A stretch of 64,000 nucleotides of DNA. Origin: Mycolicibacter terrae (GTDB taxonomy: Bacteria; Actinomycetota; Actinomycetes; Mycobacteriales; Mycobacteriaceae). Positions 57,148-64,000 of this stretch are shown piece by piece (within the stretch, counting starts at the first letter, position 1; every line of letters starts with the position of its first letter). The notes beneath the pieces are model-generated. The model was given only the letters and a program-made list of their open reading frames with translations, was not told the DNA's origin and ran no database searches. A program made the position numbers and the translations under genes. The DNA lies in NCBI RefSeq assembly GCF_010727125.1, contig NZ_AP022564.1, forward strand, positions 3,596,001 through 3,660,000, read 5' to 3'.

Positions 57148-57338
57148 GAATCCTCCTCCGAGGCCGGGTGATCCGTCAGAGAGCGACGATGCTCCCACTC
57201 TTCAATAGCAGCAGCCTCGGCTCGTCGACTGCGCTTGCGTTCTGCGCCCGCGATTTGTTCAGCGCGGCAGGAGGCGAACGAGCGTTGCCATTCTTTAGGA
57301 GGTTGAGGCTCTCCGATCCACCCTTTCTCGGCGCTCAT
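57144..57338 (-). CDS. 64-aa charged small protein
   Basis: Starts MSAEKGWIGEPQPPKEWQRS, then a Lys/Arg/Glu/Ala helix (AGAERKRSRRAEAAAIEEWEH), ending SEEDS. It overlaps both neighbours by four bases (ATGA at its start, GTGA at its end), so it is translationally coupled within the string. No family recognised; phage-like size and composition. Confidence 0.55.
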   Translation of the reverse strand: MSAEKGWIGEPQPPKEWQRSFASCRAEQIAGAERKRSRRAEAAAIEEWEHRRSLTDHPASEEDS

Positions 57339-57556
57339 CGCTCCCCCGGAACCAACCGTCGCAACGACTCCCGAAAGGCGTCATCGGCCGATGAATCCGG
57401 CAGCACCGCACCCACATCGGCCAGCGCGTCATCGATGCCGGTGCCCTGCCGTCGCGCCCCGTAGAGCGCCCCCAGGGTGGGGGTACGACTGGCGGCCTGC
57501 ACGCAGTGCAGGAACACGGCACTCAGCCCCACGGCAACTCTCTCCGTCCAGAACAA
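57335..57556 (-). CDS. Short tyrosine-phosphatase-like protein
   Basis: 73 residues. FLHCVQAASRTPTLGALYGA contains HCX5R, the P-loop of protein tyrosine/dual-specificity phosphatases, and DALADVGAVLP...FRESLRRLV matches the helices that follow it in that fold. The upstream half, with the general-acid Asp, is missing, so this is either a truncated gene or a catalytically impaired fragment. The ATG at 57556 lies nine bases after a TANNNT -10, consistent with a nearly leaderless start from the damage-type promoter at 57565-57587. First gene of the tiny-gene string. Confidence 0.55.
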   Translation of the reverse strand: MFWTERVAVGLSAVFLHCVQAASRTPTLGALYGARRQGTGIDDALADVGAVLPDSSADDAFRESLRRLVPGER

Positions 57557-57564
57557 CTGGCACC

Positions 57565-57587
57565 AGGCTATCGACGGGTACCGACAA
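57565..57587 (-). promoter_or_regulatory. RecA-NDp/PafBC-type promoter of tiny-gene string
   Basis: On the minus strand TTGTCGGTA (57587-57579), eight bases, TAGCCT (57570-57565). One mismatch (final A for G) to TTGTCRGTG-N8-TANNNT. The -10 ends eight bases before the phosphatase-like ATG, so the mRNA is leaderless or nearly so. Confidence 0.65.
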
Positions 57588-57605
57588 GTCCTTTCCGCCG
57601 AACGA

Positions 57606-57638
57606 CCGACAGTTTTTGTCGGACCCCCTGACTACGTT
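57606..57638 (+). promoter_or_regulatory. RecA-NDp/PafBC-like promoter with overlapping palindrome
   Basis: TTGTCGGAC (57616-57624), eight bases, TACGTT (57633-57638) drives the ankyrin gene. Two mismatches at the end of the -35-side element; spacing and -10 are exact. The -10 ends six bases before the ATG at 57645, a leaderless start. The -35-side element forms one arm of the palindrome CCGACA, GTTTT, TGTCGG (57606-57622), which might let a dimer bind. Confidence 0.55.
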
Positions 57639-57644
57639 CGAGCC

Positions 57645-58322
57645 ATGGACGAACCCCCTTTAGATTGGCCCGGCGTGCTGGAACCCTCCCTGATGTCACA
57701 GGAAGCCAGCACCGCCGGGCAACACCTGGCCGACGCCGCCGAAGCCGGCGACTGGCCGGCCCTGTTCGATCTGCTGGATGCCACCCCGACGCTCAGCGTC
57801 AACCAGCCGCGGCCCGGAAGCCCCCAGTGGCTCACCCCGCTGCACCAGGCCGCCCGCCACGGGGCACCGGCGAAAGTCTTTGCCGCGCTGCTCGATCGCG
57901 GCGCGCTGCGCGGCCTGCGCGACGCCCGCGGCTTCACCGCCTGCGACATCGCCGAGGACATCGGGCATCCCGCGGTGCTGATCTCCGTGCTGACTCCGCC
58001 GCCGTCGCCGCTGTCGGCCGAGCGGATCCGCAGCCTCGACGCCAACCTGGAGTGGGCGATCGACGGCGTCATCCGCACCGCGCAGCTTTTCGACGGCCAC
58101 GACGACCACGCCCTGCGACGGATGTTGCGCTATCCCCCGGTGGCCGTGCTGCACGAAGCACCCGGCCACTCGGTGCGCCTGGCGATCCCGGGGCTATCCG
58201 GCGGAGTCCGGGTGACGCTGCGGCGCGGCTACCTGGAGGCGGCGAGCGGGCTCGGGCCCACCGCACAGACCCGGGTGATCACCCACCGGGGTGTGGTGCT
58301 GACCACAGAAGGCGGCACCTGA
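57645..58322 (+). CDS. Ankyrin-repeat protein
   Basis: 225 residues. Two ankyrin-like repeats are visible: EAGDWPALFDLLDATPTL, then WLTPLHQAARHGAPAKVFAALLDRGA (about 63-88) and RDARGFTACDIAEDIGH (about 92-108). The remainder is a strand-rich domain with VAVLHEAPGHSVRLAIPGLSGG. Ankyrin repeats mediate protein binding; no enzymatic motif is seen. The ATG at 57645 is immediately downstream of a damage-type promoter, so longer upstream readings are rejected. It is divergent from the tiny-gene string. The next gene, an SDR, starts 22 bp later and may share the transcript. Confidence 0.75.
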   Translation: MDEPPLDWPGVLEPSLMSQEASTAGQHLADAAEAGDWPALFDLLDATPTLSVNQPRPGSPQWLTPLHQAARHGAPAKVFAALLDRGALRGLRDARGFTACDIAEDIGHPAVLISVLTPPPSPLSAERIRSLDANLEWAIDGVIRTAQLFDGHDDHALRRMLRYPPVAVLHEAPGHSVRLAIPGLSGGVRVTLRRGYLEAASGLGPTAQTRVITHRGVVLTTEGGT

Positions 58323-58344
58323 TTCGTCGCGTAACGTGACGACC

Positions 58345-59220
58345 ATGGCTTTCCGACTCGCCGACACACCCGATCAGCACGGCCGCACCTTCGTGGTGAC
58401 CGGCGCCAACGGCGGACTGGGCGAGGTCGTCACCCGCACCCTGGCCGCCAACGGCGCCAGCGTGGTGATGGCCTGCCGCAACACCGCCAAGGCCCAGCAG
58501 ATCGCCGACGGCATCGACGGCGACGTCACGGTGGCGGCGCTGGATCTGGGCAGCCTGGCCTCGGTGCGGGATTTCGCCGCGCAGCAGGGCGGCTTCGATG
58601 TGCTGGTCAATAACGCCGGGGTGATGAACATCCCGATGCGGCGCACCGTCGACGGCTTCGAGATGCAGTTCGGCGTCAACCACCTCGGCCACTTCGCGCT
58701 GACCGGTCTGCTGCTGGACCGCATCGGCGACCGGGTGGTGACGGTGTCGAGCATCGCGCACAAGCAGACCCCGAAGTTCTGGATCGACGACCTCAACTAC
58801 TCCGACCGCTTCTATCAGCGCAACCTGGCCTACGCGCAGTCCAAGCTGGCCAACCTGATGTTCGCCCGCGAGCTGCAGCGCCGGTTGCGCGCGGCCGGAT
58901 CGCCGCTGCGGTCCTACGCGGTGCACCCCGGGGTGTCGGCCACCGAGCTGTTCGACAACGACAAGAGCCTGCCCGGTCTGGTCGCCAAGTACGGCATGAC
59001 GCTGGTCGGCCAGGCACCCGAGCGGGCCGCCGAGTCGATCGTCTTCGCCGCCACCACCGCCGACGCCGACCCGGACACTTACTGGGGGCCGACCAAGCTG
59101 AACCAGGCCCGCGGCCCGGTCGGCCCGTGCCCGTCGAACAAGCTGTCAAAAGACCAGCGGCTGTGGCGGCGGCTGTGGGAAGAGTCGGAGAAGATGACCG
59201 GGGTGCACTACCCGCTCTGA
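58345..59220 (+). CDS. Short-chain dehydrogenase (retinol/protochlorophyllide type)
   Basis: 291 residues. TGANGGLG cofactor loop (about 18-25), MACRN (Arg for NADP), LDLGSLASV, DVLVNNAGVMNIP (about 86-98), TVSSIAH (catalytic Ser) and YAQSKLANLMFAREL (YxxxK, about 162-176). VHPGVSATEL follows, as in the oxidoreductases related to RDH and light-dependent protochlorophyllide reductase. The ATG at 58345 is preferred to a GTG three codons upstream. All catalytic residues are present. The substrate is probably lipophilic but unknown. Confidence 0.9.
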   Translation: MAFRLADTPDQHGRTFVVTGANGGLGEVVTRTLAANGASVVMACRNTAKAQQIADGIDGDVTVAALDLGSLASVRDFAAQQGGFDVLVNNAGVMNIPMRRTVDGFEMQFGVNHLGHFALTGLLLDRIGDRVVTVSSIAHKQTPKFWIDDLNYSDRFYQRNLAYAQSKLANLMFARELQRRLRAAGSPLRSYAVHPGVSATELFDNDKSLPGLVAKYGMTLVGQAPERAAESIVFAATTADADPDTYWGPTKLNQARGPVGPCPSNKLSKDQRLWRRLWEESEKMTGVHYPL

Positions 59221-59353
59221 GCGAGTTGTCGCGCATAGCCGGGCACACACCACACCCCCGCCCCGCAGTGACGCATGGGGCGCATGAGACTCGCACGCGG
59301 CGACGCGCACCCGCTGTCGCCGACAAACTGACGTGACACCCCAGCTCACCGGT

Positions 59354-59381
59354 TAAGTTGTGGCGAGCCGCAATCTGCGGC
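59354..59381 (+). promoter_or_regulatory. Promoter and 5'-UTR palindrome of the large membrane protein
   Basis: TAAGTT (59354-59359) fits TANNNT. The palindrome GCCGCA, ATC, TGCGGC (59367-59381) would lie right at the start of the transcript, where it could be an operator or an mRNA hairpin. The ATG is at 59403. The rest of the 182-bp gap shows no gene. Confidence 0.4.
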
Positions 59382-59402
59382 ACCCAGGGACCGAAAGTGA
59401 TC

Positions 59403-61769
59403 ATGCGAGTTGAGGGACGCGAGGTTGCCGTCACCGGCAACCTGCTGCAACCGCTGACCCGACGCACCAACGACATTCTGCGTCTCGGGCTGGCGACGCT
59501 GTTCCTCGCCACCGTCATCACCAGCTCCCTGGTCACCCGCTACGAGTGGGTATCGCTGGAACGCTCGGTGTCCCAGATCGTCGGGGTGCTCTCCCCGACC
59601 CACGCCAACCAGGTATACCTGGCCTACGGCATCGCGATCGTGGGGCTGCCCTTCGCCATCCTGATCGGCCTGGTCGTCTCCCGGCAGTGGAAACTACTGG
59701 CGGCCTACGCGGTCGCCGGGCTGCTCGCGGTGGCGTCGCTGTCGATCCGCAGCAACGGGTTGGCCGCACCGCGGTGGCACTTCGACCTGTCCGAACGGCT
59801 GGCCACCACACTGGCCCAGTTCCTCGACGACCCGCGGTGGATCGCCATGCTCGCCGCGATGCTCACCGTCTCCGGCCCGTGGCTGCCGGCCCGCTGGCGG
59901 CGCTGGTGGTGGGCGCTGCTGCTGGCGTTCGTGCCGATCCACCTGGTGGTCAGCGCAATCGTGCCGGCCCGCTCCCTGCTGGGTCTGGCCGTCGGCTGGT
60001 TCGTCGGGGCGCTGGTGATCCTCATCGTCGGAACCCCCGCACTGGAGGTGCCGCTGGACGGCACCGTGCGCACCCTGGCCCGCCGCGGCTGCACCGTCAC
60101 CGAGCTCACCGTGGTCCGCCCGGCCGGGCGCGGGCCGCTGGTGCTGTCCACCGTCGGCAAGCGCCCGGCGATCATCGAACTCTACGGCCCCAACCAGCGC
60201 AGCGGCGGCGCGCTGCGCCAGCTCTGGCGCAAGCTGCGGCTGCGCACCACCGAGACCGCGCCGTTGCACGCCTCGCTGCACCGCGCCGTCGAGCATCGCG
60301 CGCTGATGGCGATCGCCATCGCCGAGACCGGGGTCGCCAACACCGACACCGTCGCGGTGGCCTCCCTGGACCGGGGCTGGACGCTGTACGCCCACACCGC
60401 GCCACGCGGGGTGCCGATCGCCGATTGTGTCGCCAGCACCCCGGTGGGCAAGGCCTGGGAGGCACTGCGGCGGTTGCACGATCAGCAGATCTCGCACGGG
60501 GACCTGCGCAGCAAGGAGATGACGGTCGTCGGCGACCGGGTGCTGTTCGGCGGTTTCGGCAACGCCGAGTACGGCGCCACCGACACCCAGCTGCAGTCCG
60601 ATATCGCCCAGTTGCTGGTGACGACGTCATCGCTGTACAACGCGTCGTCGGCGGTGGCCGCGGCGATCGAGCACTTCGGCCGCACCGCGGTGCTGGCCGC
60701 CTCACGCCGCCTCACCAAATCGGCTGTGCCGTCACGGCTTCGCAAGGCGGTGCCCGAGGTCGGTGCGGTGATCTCGGCCGCCCGCGAGGAGGTCAAGCGG
60801 CAGACCAACACCGACGCGATCCACACCAAGACCATCACCCGCTTCACCCGCAGCCAGCTGATCCAGTTGGTGCTGCTGGTCGCGCTGGTCTATGTCGCCT
60901 ATCCGTTCATCAGCCAGGTCCCGACGTTCTTTTCCCAACTGCGGCAGGCGAACTGGTCCTGGGCTCTGGTGGGGTTGATCGTGTCGTCGCTGACCTATGT
61001 CGGTGCGGCCGGGGCGCTGTGGGCCTGCGCCAACGGCGCGGTCAGCTTCCGCAATCTGGCGATCATGCAGGTGGCCAACACCTTTGCCGCCACCACCACC
61101 CCGGCCGGTGTGGGCGGGCTGGCGTTGAGTACCCGCTTTCTGGTCAAGGGCGGGCTGAGCGCCCTGCGGGCCACCGCCGCGGTCGCGCTGCAGCAGTCGG
61201 TGCAGGTGATCGTGCACGTGATCCTGCTGATCGTCTTCACCACCGCGGCGGGCGCCCGGGCCGACCTGTCCCATTTCGTGCCCAGCGCCACCATGCTCTA
61301 CCTGATCGCCGGTGTGGCACTGGGGCTTGCCGGCATCTTCCTGCTGGTGCCCAACCTGCGCCGGTGGTTGACCACGGCGCTGCGTCCCCGCCTCACCGAG
61401 GTCACCGCCGACCTGATGGAGCTGGCCCGGGAACCCAAGCGGCTGGCGCTGATCGTGCTGGGCGCGGCCGGCACCACCCTGGGTGCGGCACTGGCACTGT
61501 GGGCCAGCGTGGAGGCCTTCGGCGGCAACACCTCCTTCGTCACCGTCACGGTGGTGACGATGGTCGGCGGCACCCTGGCCTCGGCCGCCCCGACACCCGG
61601 CGGGGTCGGCGCCGTGGAGGCCGCCCTGATCGGTGGGCTGGCCGCGTTCGGCGTCCCCGCCGCGCTGGCGGTCCCGTCGGTGCTGCTGTATCGGGTGTTG
61701 ACCTGCTGGCTGCCGGTGTTCGTCGGCTGGCCGGTGATGCGCTGGCTGACCGAGAACGAGATGATCTGA
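59403..61769 (+). CDS. UPF0104/YbhN-like flippase-domain protein with kinase-like middle
   Basis: 788 residues. The first 220 carry about five to six transmembrane helices. A soluble segment (about 225-480) resembles a degenerate protein kinase or APH fold: LHDQQISHGDLRSKEMTVVG in the position of HxDLxxxN, and VLFGGFGNAEYG in that of DFG. A second membrane part (about 490-785) has eight or so helices with NTFAATTTPAGVGGLALSTRFLVKGG and ASAAPTPGGVGAVEAALIGG, the signature of lysylphosphatidylglycerol-synthase-type flippase domains (TIGR00374). It is probably a lipid or glycolipid translocator. A GTG two codons upstream is an alternative start. Confidence 0.85.
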   Translation: MRVEGREVAVTGNLLQPLTRRTNDILRLGLATLFLATVITSSLVTRYEWVSLERSVSQIVGVLSPTHANQVYLAYGIAIVGLPFAILIGLVVSRQWKLLAAYAVAGLLAVASLSIRSNGLAAPRWHFDLSERLATTLAQFLDDPRWIAMLAAMLTVSGPWLPARWRRWWWALLLAFVPIHLVVSAIVPARSLLGLAVGWFVGALVILIVGTPALEVPLDGTVRTLARRGCTVTELTVVRPAGRGPLVLSTVGKRPAIIELYGPNQRSGGALRQLWRKLRLRTTETAPLHASLHRAVEHRALMAIAIAETGVANTDTVAVASLDRGWTLYAHTAPRGVPIADCVASTPVGKAWEALRRLHDQQISHGDLRSKEMTVVGDRVLFGGFGNAEYGATDTQLQSDIAQLLVTTSSLYNASSAVAAAIEHFGRTAVLAASRRLTKSAVPSRLRKAVPEVGAVISAAREEVKRQTNTDAIHTKTITRFTRSQLIQLVLLVALVYVAYPFISQVPTFFSQLRQANWSWALVGLIVSSLTYVGAAGALWACANGAVSFRNLAIMQVANTFAATTTPAGVGGLALSTRFLVKGGLSALRATAAVALQQSVQVIVHVILLIVFTTAAGARADLSHFVPSATMLYLIAGVALGLAGIFLLVPNLRRWLTTALRPRLTEVTADLMELAREPKRLALIVLGAAGTTLGAALALWASVEAFGGNTSFVTVTVVTMVGGTLASAAPTPGGVGAVEAALIGGLAAFGVPAALAVPSVLLYRVLTCWLPVFVGWPVMRWLTENEMI

Positions 61770-61773
61770 CCCG

Positions 61774-62937
61774 ATGCGGATCGCGATCAGCGGTGCAGGA
61801 GTGGCCGGAACGGCACTCGCGCACTGGCTGCACCGCACCGGCCACACCCCGACCGTGATCGAGCAGGCGCCGGCCTTCCGCTCAGGGGGCTACATGATCG
61901 ACTTCTGGGGCGTCGGCTACACCGTGGCCCAGCGGATGGGCATCGAGGCGCAGATCCTCGACAAGGGCTACCAGATCGAGTCCGTCCGATCGGTCGGCGC
62001 CGACGGCCGCACCCGCGCGGCATTGGACGCACACGTTTTTCAGCACCTGCTCGGCGACGACTTCACCAGCCTGCCCCGCGGCGACCTGGCCGACACCATC
62101 CACACCACCATCGCCGAGCACGTCGAGATGATCTACGGCGACAGCATCACCGGCATCGACGACCACGACGACGGTGTCCGGCTGACCTTCACCCACGCCG
62201 CGCCGCGCGAGTTCGACCTGGTGATCGGCGCCGACGGCCTGCACTCCAACGTGCGCCGGCTGGTCTTCGGCCCGGACGCCGATTTCGAGCACTACCTGGG
62301 CTGCAAAGTGGCCGCGGCCGTCGTCGAGGGTTACCGGCCCCGCGACGAACTGGTGTACGTGAGCTACGCCGTGCCCGGCCGGCAGGTGTCCCGGGTCGCA
62401 CTGCGCGACGACCGCACCCTGGTGCTGTTCGTGTTCCGCGACGCCTCCGCCGAGGTGACCGATCCCCAGGCCCAGTTGCACCACCGGTTCGCCGACGCGG
62501 GCTGGGAATGCCCGCAGCTGCTGGCCGCGGTCGCCGGGGTTGAGGACCTGTACTTCGATGTGGTCAGCCAGGTCCGGATGGACTCCTGGTCGCGGGGGCG
62601 GGTGCTGTTGCTCGGCGACGCCGCCGGGTGCATCTCGCTGCTCGGCGGTGAGGGCACCGGCCTGGCCATCACCGAGGCCTACGTCTTGGCCGGCGAATTG
62701 CAACGCACCGCCGGTGACCATCGGCGCGCGTTCGGCGCCTACGAAGCGCGGCTGCGACCGTTCATCGAAGCCAAACAGTCCAGCGCGCAACAGTTCCTCG
62801 GGTTCTTCGCCACCCGGACCCGATTCGGGCTGTGGTTTCGCAACCTGGCGATCCGGGCGATGAACCTCCGGCTGCTCACGAGCGTGTTCGCCGGCTCGGT
62901 GCGCGACGATTTCGACCTGCCCGACTACCCGATCTGA
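61774..62937 (+). CDS. FAD-dependent monooxygenase (TetX/UbiH-like)
   Basis: 387 residues. The dinucleotide fold is at the very N-terminus: ISGAGVAGTALAHWLHRTGH (4-23) with E30 binding ribose. The DG motif is VIGADGLHSNVRRLVFG (about 150-166). The second FAD motif is GRVLLLGDAAGCISLLGGEGTGLAITEAYVLAGEL (about 273, quoted in part), with GD. This is the group A flavoprotein hydroxylase pattern seen in TetX and aromatic hydroxylases. It starts four bases after the flippase gene stop, so the two are co-transcribed. The substrate is unknown; tetracycline inactivation should not be assumed. Confidence 0.88.
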   Translation: MRIAISGAGVAGTALAHWLHRTGHTPTVIEQAPAFRSGGYMIDFWGVGYTVAQRMGIEAQILDKGYQIESVRSVGADGRTRAALDAHVFQHLLGDDFTSLPRGDLADTIHTTIAEHVEMIYGDSITGIDDHDDGVRLTFTHAAPREFDLVIGADGLHSNVRRLVFGPDADFEHYLGCKVAAAVVEGYRPRDELVYVSYAVPGRQVSRVALRDDRTLVLFVFRDASAEVTDPQAQLHHRFADAGWECPQLLAAVAGVEDLYFDVVSQVRMDSWSRGRVLLLGDAAGCISLLGGEGTGLAITEAYVLAGELQRTAGDHRRAFGAYEARLRPFIEAKQSSAQQFLGFFATRTRFGLWFRNLAIRAMNLRLLTSVFAGSVRDDFDLPDYPI

Positions 62938-62939
62938 CG

Positions 62940-64000
62940 CTATCCGGCCCCGGCCGCCGCATACACCCGGCTCAGGTCCGGCTCGGCGTAGCCCGCCGCG
63001 GTCACCGCGGCCCGCACCGCATCGCCGACCTTCAGCGTCAGCTCGGCCGGCACCAGGGCGATCACGCAGCCGCCGAAACCGCCGCCGGTCATCCGGGCGC
63101 CCAGCGCTCCGGCCGCCACCGCGGCGTCGACGATCACATCCAGATGCGCGGTGGTGATCTCGAAGTCGTCGCGCATCGAGGCGTGCGACGCGGTGAACAA
63201 CCGGCCCGCCGCGGCGAAGTCCAACTCCCCGCACGCCGCAACGAAATCCAGCACGCGCTCGTTCTCGGTCAACACATGCCGGGCCCGGCGGACGTCGACC
63301 GGGTCGGCGATGCCGTCGAGCACCTGCACGCCGCGGTGCTGCACCTCCCGCAGGGACGTCACCCCCAGCCCGGCGGCGGCCCGCTCGCACGACGCGCGCC
63401 GTGCGGCGTACTCGCCGTCGACGTGGCCGTGGCGCTGACCGGACTCGAACAACAGCAACGTCACCCCGGAGGCGTCCGGGTCGAAGGGCACCGGGTGCAC
63501 CGCGACGTCGCGGAAGTCGATCAACAGCGCGCTGTTGACCTCCCCGAACAGCGACGACAGCTGATCGAGCAAACCCGTTGGGGCGCCGACGTAGTCGTTC
63601 TCGGCGCGCTGCCCGATCCGAGCCTGCTCGATCCGGTCGATCTGCACCCCGGCGGCGCAGGTCAGGGCGCCGAGCACCGCGCATTCCAGCGCCGCCGACG
63701 ATGACAGACCCGAACCGATCGGCACGTCGCTGCGGATCGACATGGTTCCGCCGGGCACCGCAACACCGCCCTCGCGCAACGCCCAGATCACCCCGGCCAC
63801 ATATGCGGCCCAGCCGGTGATCCCGCCGGGGGCGGTGTCCACGGGGATGCGCACCGAGGTGTCGGCGGCGTCGGACAGCACGGTGATCGTGTCGATCTCG
63901 GCGGGGCTGAAGGCGACGGTGGTGCGCTGCGGCAGCGCGATCGGTAGCGCGAAACCCCCGTTGTAGTCGGTGTGTTCACCGATGAGGTTCACCCGGCCCG
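62940..64000 (-). CDS. galK: Galactokinase, 5' end beyond window
   Basis: About 353 C-terminal residues of a GHMP-family galactokinase (galactose + ATP to galactose-1-phosphate, Leloir pathway). At the window edge GRVNLIGEHTDYNGGFALP is the galactokinase signature. The GHMP ATP-binding loop DVPIGSGLSSSAALE is at about 90 residues further on, and the C-terminal GARMTGGGFGGCVIALV is the third conserved motif. Only the first 20-30 codons are missing. It converges with the FAD monooxygenase, with stops three bases apart. Confidence 0.95.
   Translation of the reverse strand, partial: GRVNLIGEHTDYNGGFALPIALPQRTTVAFSPAEIDTITVLSDAADTSVRIPVDTAPGGITGWAAYVAGVIWALREGGVAVPGGTMSIRSDVPIGSGLSSSAALECAVLGALTCAAGVQIDRIEQARIGQRAENDYVGAPTGLLDQLSSLFGEVNSALLIDFRDVAVHPVPFDPDASGVTLLLFESGQRHGHVDGEYAARRASCERAAAGLGVTSLREVQHRGVQVLDGIADPVDVRRARHVLTENERVLDFVAACGELDFAAAGRLFTASHASMRDDFEITTAHLDVIVDAAVAAGALGARMTGGGFGGCVIALVPAELTLKVGDAVRAAVTAAGYAEPDLSRVYAAAGAG

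Noticed and set aside
59546..61858. Very long alternative frame on the plus strand overlapping the flippase gene
   Set aside because: It is Arg/Gly/Pro-rich low-complexity sequence typical of a shadow frame in high-GC DNA; the overlapping frame has clear membrane helices and family motifs.
61882..63684. 600-codon minus-strand frame across the monooxygenase and galK
   Set aside because: Antisense shadow with Arg/Gly-rich sequence and no motifs; both overlapped genes have firm family signatures.
1..64000. CRISPR arrays, rRNA and tRNA genes
   Set aside because: No regularly spaced repeats and no tRNA- or rRNA-like sequence were seen on reading; not tested with a dedicated tool.

Overview
The window is high-GC actinobacterial DNA, and several gene families point to a mycobacterium (Mycobacterium/Mycolicibacterium type). 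These are a DUF6131 mini-protein behind a SigF-like promoter, an Rv3899c/DUF4226-like protein, a Cys-type SelO, many short-chain dehydrogenases and acyl-CoA genes, VapBC, and several TANNNT -10 promoters that appear to give leaderless mRNAs. I saw no tRNA, rRNA, CRISPR array, integrase or insertion sequence. Both edges cut genes: a short-chain dehydrogenase on the left and galK on the right.

Left flank (1-18.3 kb) is ordinary chromosome. It holds an SDR/SnoaL pair, a small secreted protein, VapBC, a NERD-domain SF1 helicase, and a four-gene operon (DUF2182, DUF1326, ferredoxin-reductase-like flavoprotein, cytochrome P450). An HxlR regulator faces an SDR-tautomerase operon across two matching palindromes. 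An ABC-F ATPase follows, then DUF6131 and a coiled-coil membrane protein, an unusual SDR with a CxxC/CxxC insert, and SelO set between two paralogous trypsin-like proteases.

Middle (18.5-48.7 kb) is a defence island in which every gene lies on the minus strand. Read in the direction of transcription, it runs: RapA/SNF2 helicase; HelD-like SF1 ATPase; a remnant of a PLD-helicase gene; a 135-aa orphan; a Macro-SIR2 fusion; a tightly packed operon of a giant DEAD-helicase/DUF1998 protein (like DISARM DrmA and DrmB joined), an SNF2 helicase (DrmD-like), an Eco57I-class adenine methylase (DrmMI-like), McrB and McrC; then two half-paralogous orphans, a 632-aa orphan, a membrane zinc-ribbon protein, a truncated PLD-helicase, and a metallophosphatase with a HicB-like tail. 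The five core genes overlap or abut within 2-29 bp, so I read them as one mixed DISARM/McrBC system. A possible PafBC-type DNA-damage promoter lies upstream. Homologous 5' ends of a PLD-helicase gene lie at both edges of the 22-kb inner block, which suggests the block was inserted into an older helicase operon.

Right flank (48.9-64 kb) returns to chromosomal genes: a frameshifted polyketide-cyclase-like pseudogene with an enoyl-CoA hydratase, DoxX, two thioesterases, a methyltransferase, the DUF4226-like gene with three small membrane proteins, SDR, a flippase-like membrane protein with a kinase-like segment, an FAD monooxygenase and galK. Within it, 55.7-58.3 kb holds a recombinase-like gene, a cluster of tiny genes and an ankyrin-repeat gene. 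Three promoters there fit the RecA-NDp/PafBC DNA-damage consensus, which suggests a small damage-induced locus.
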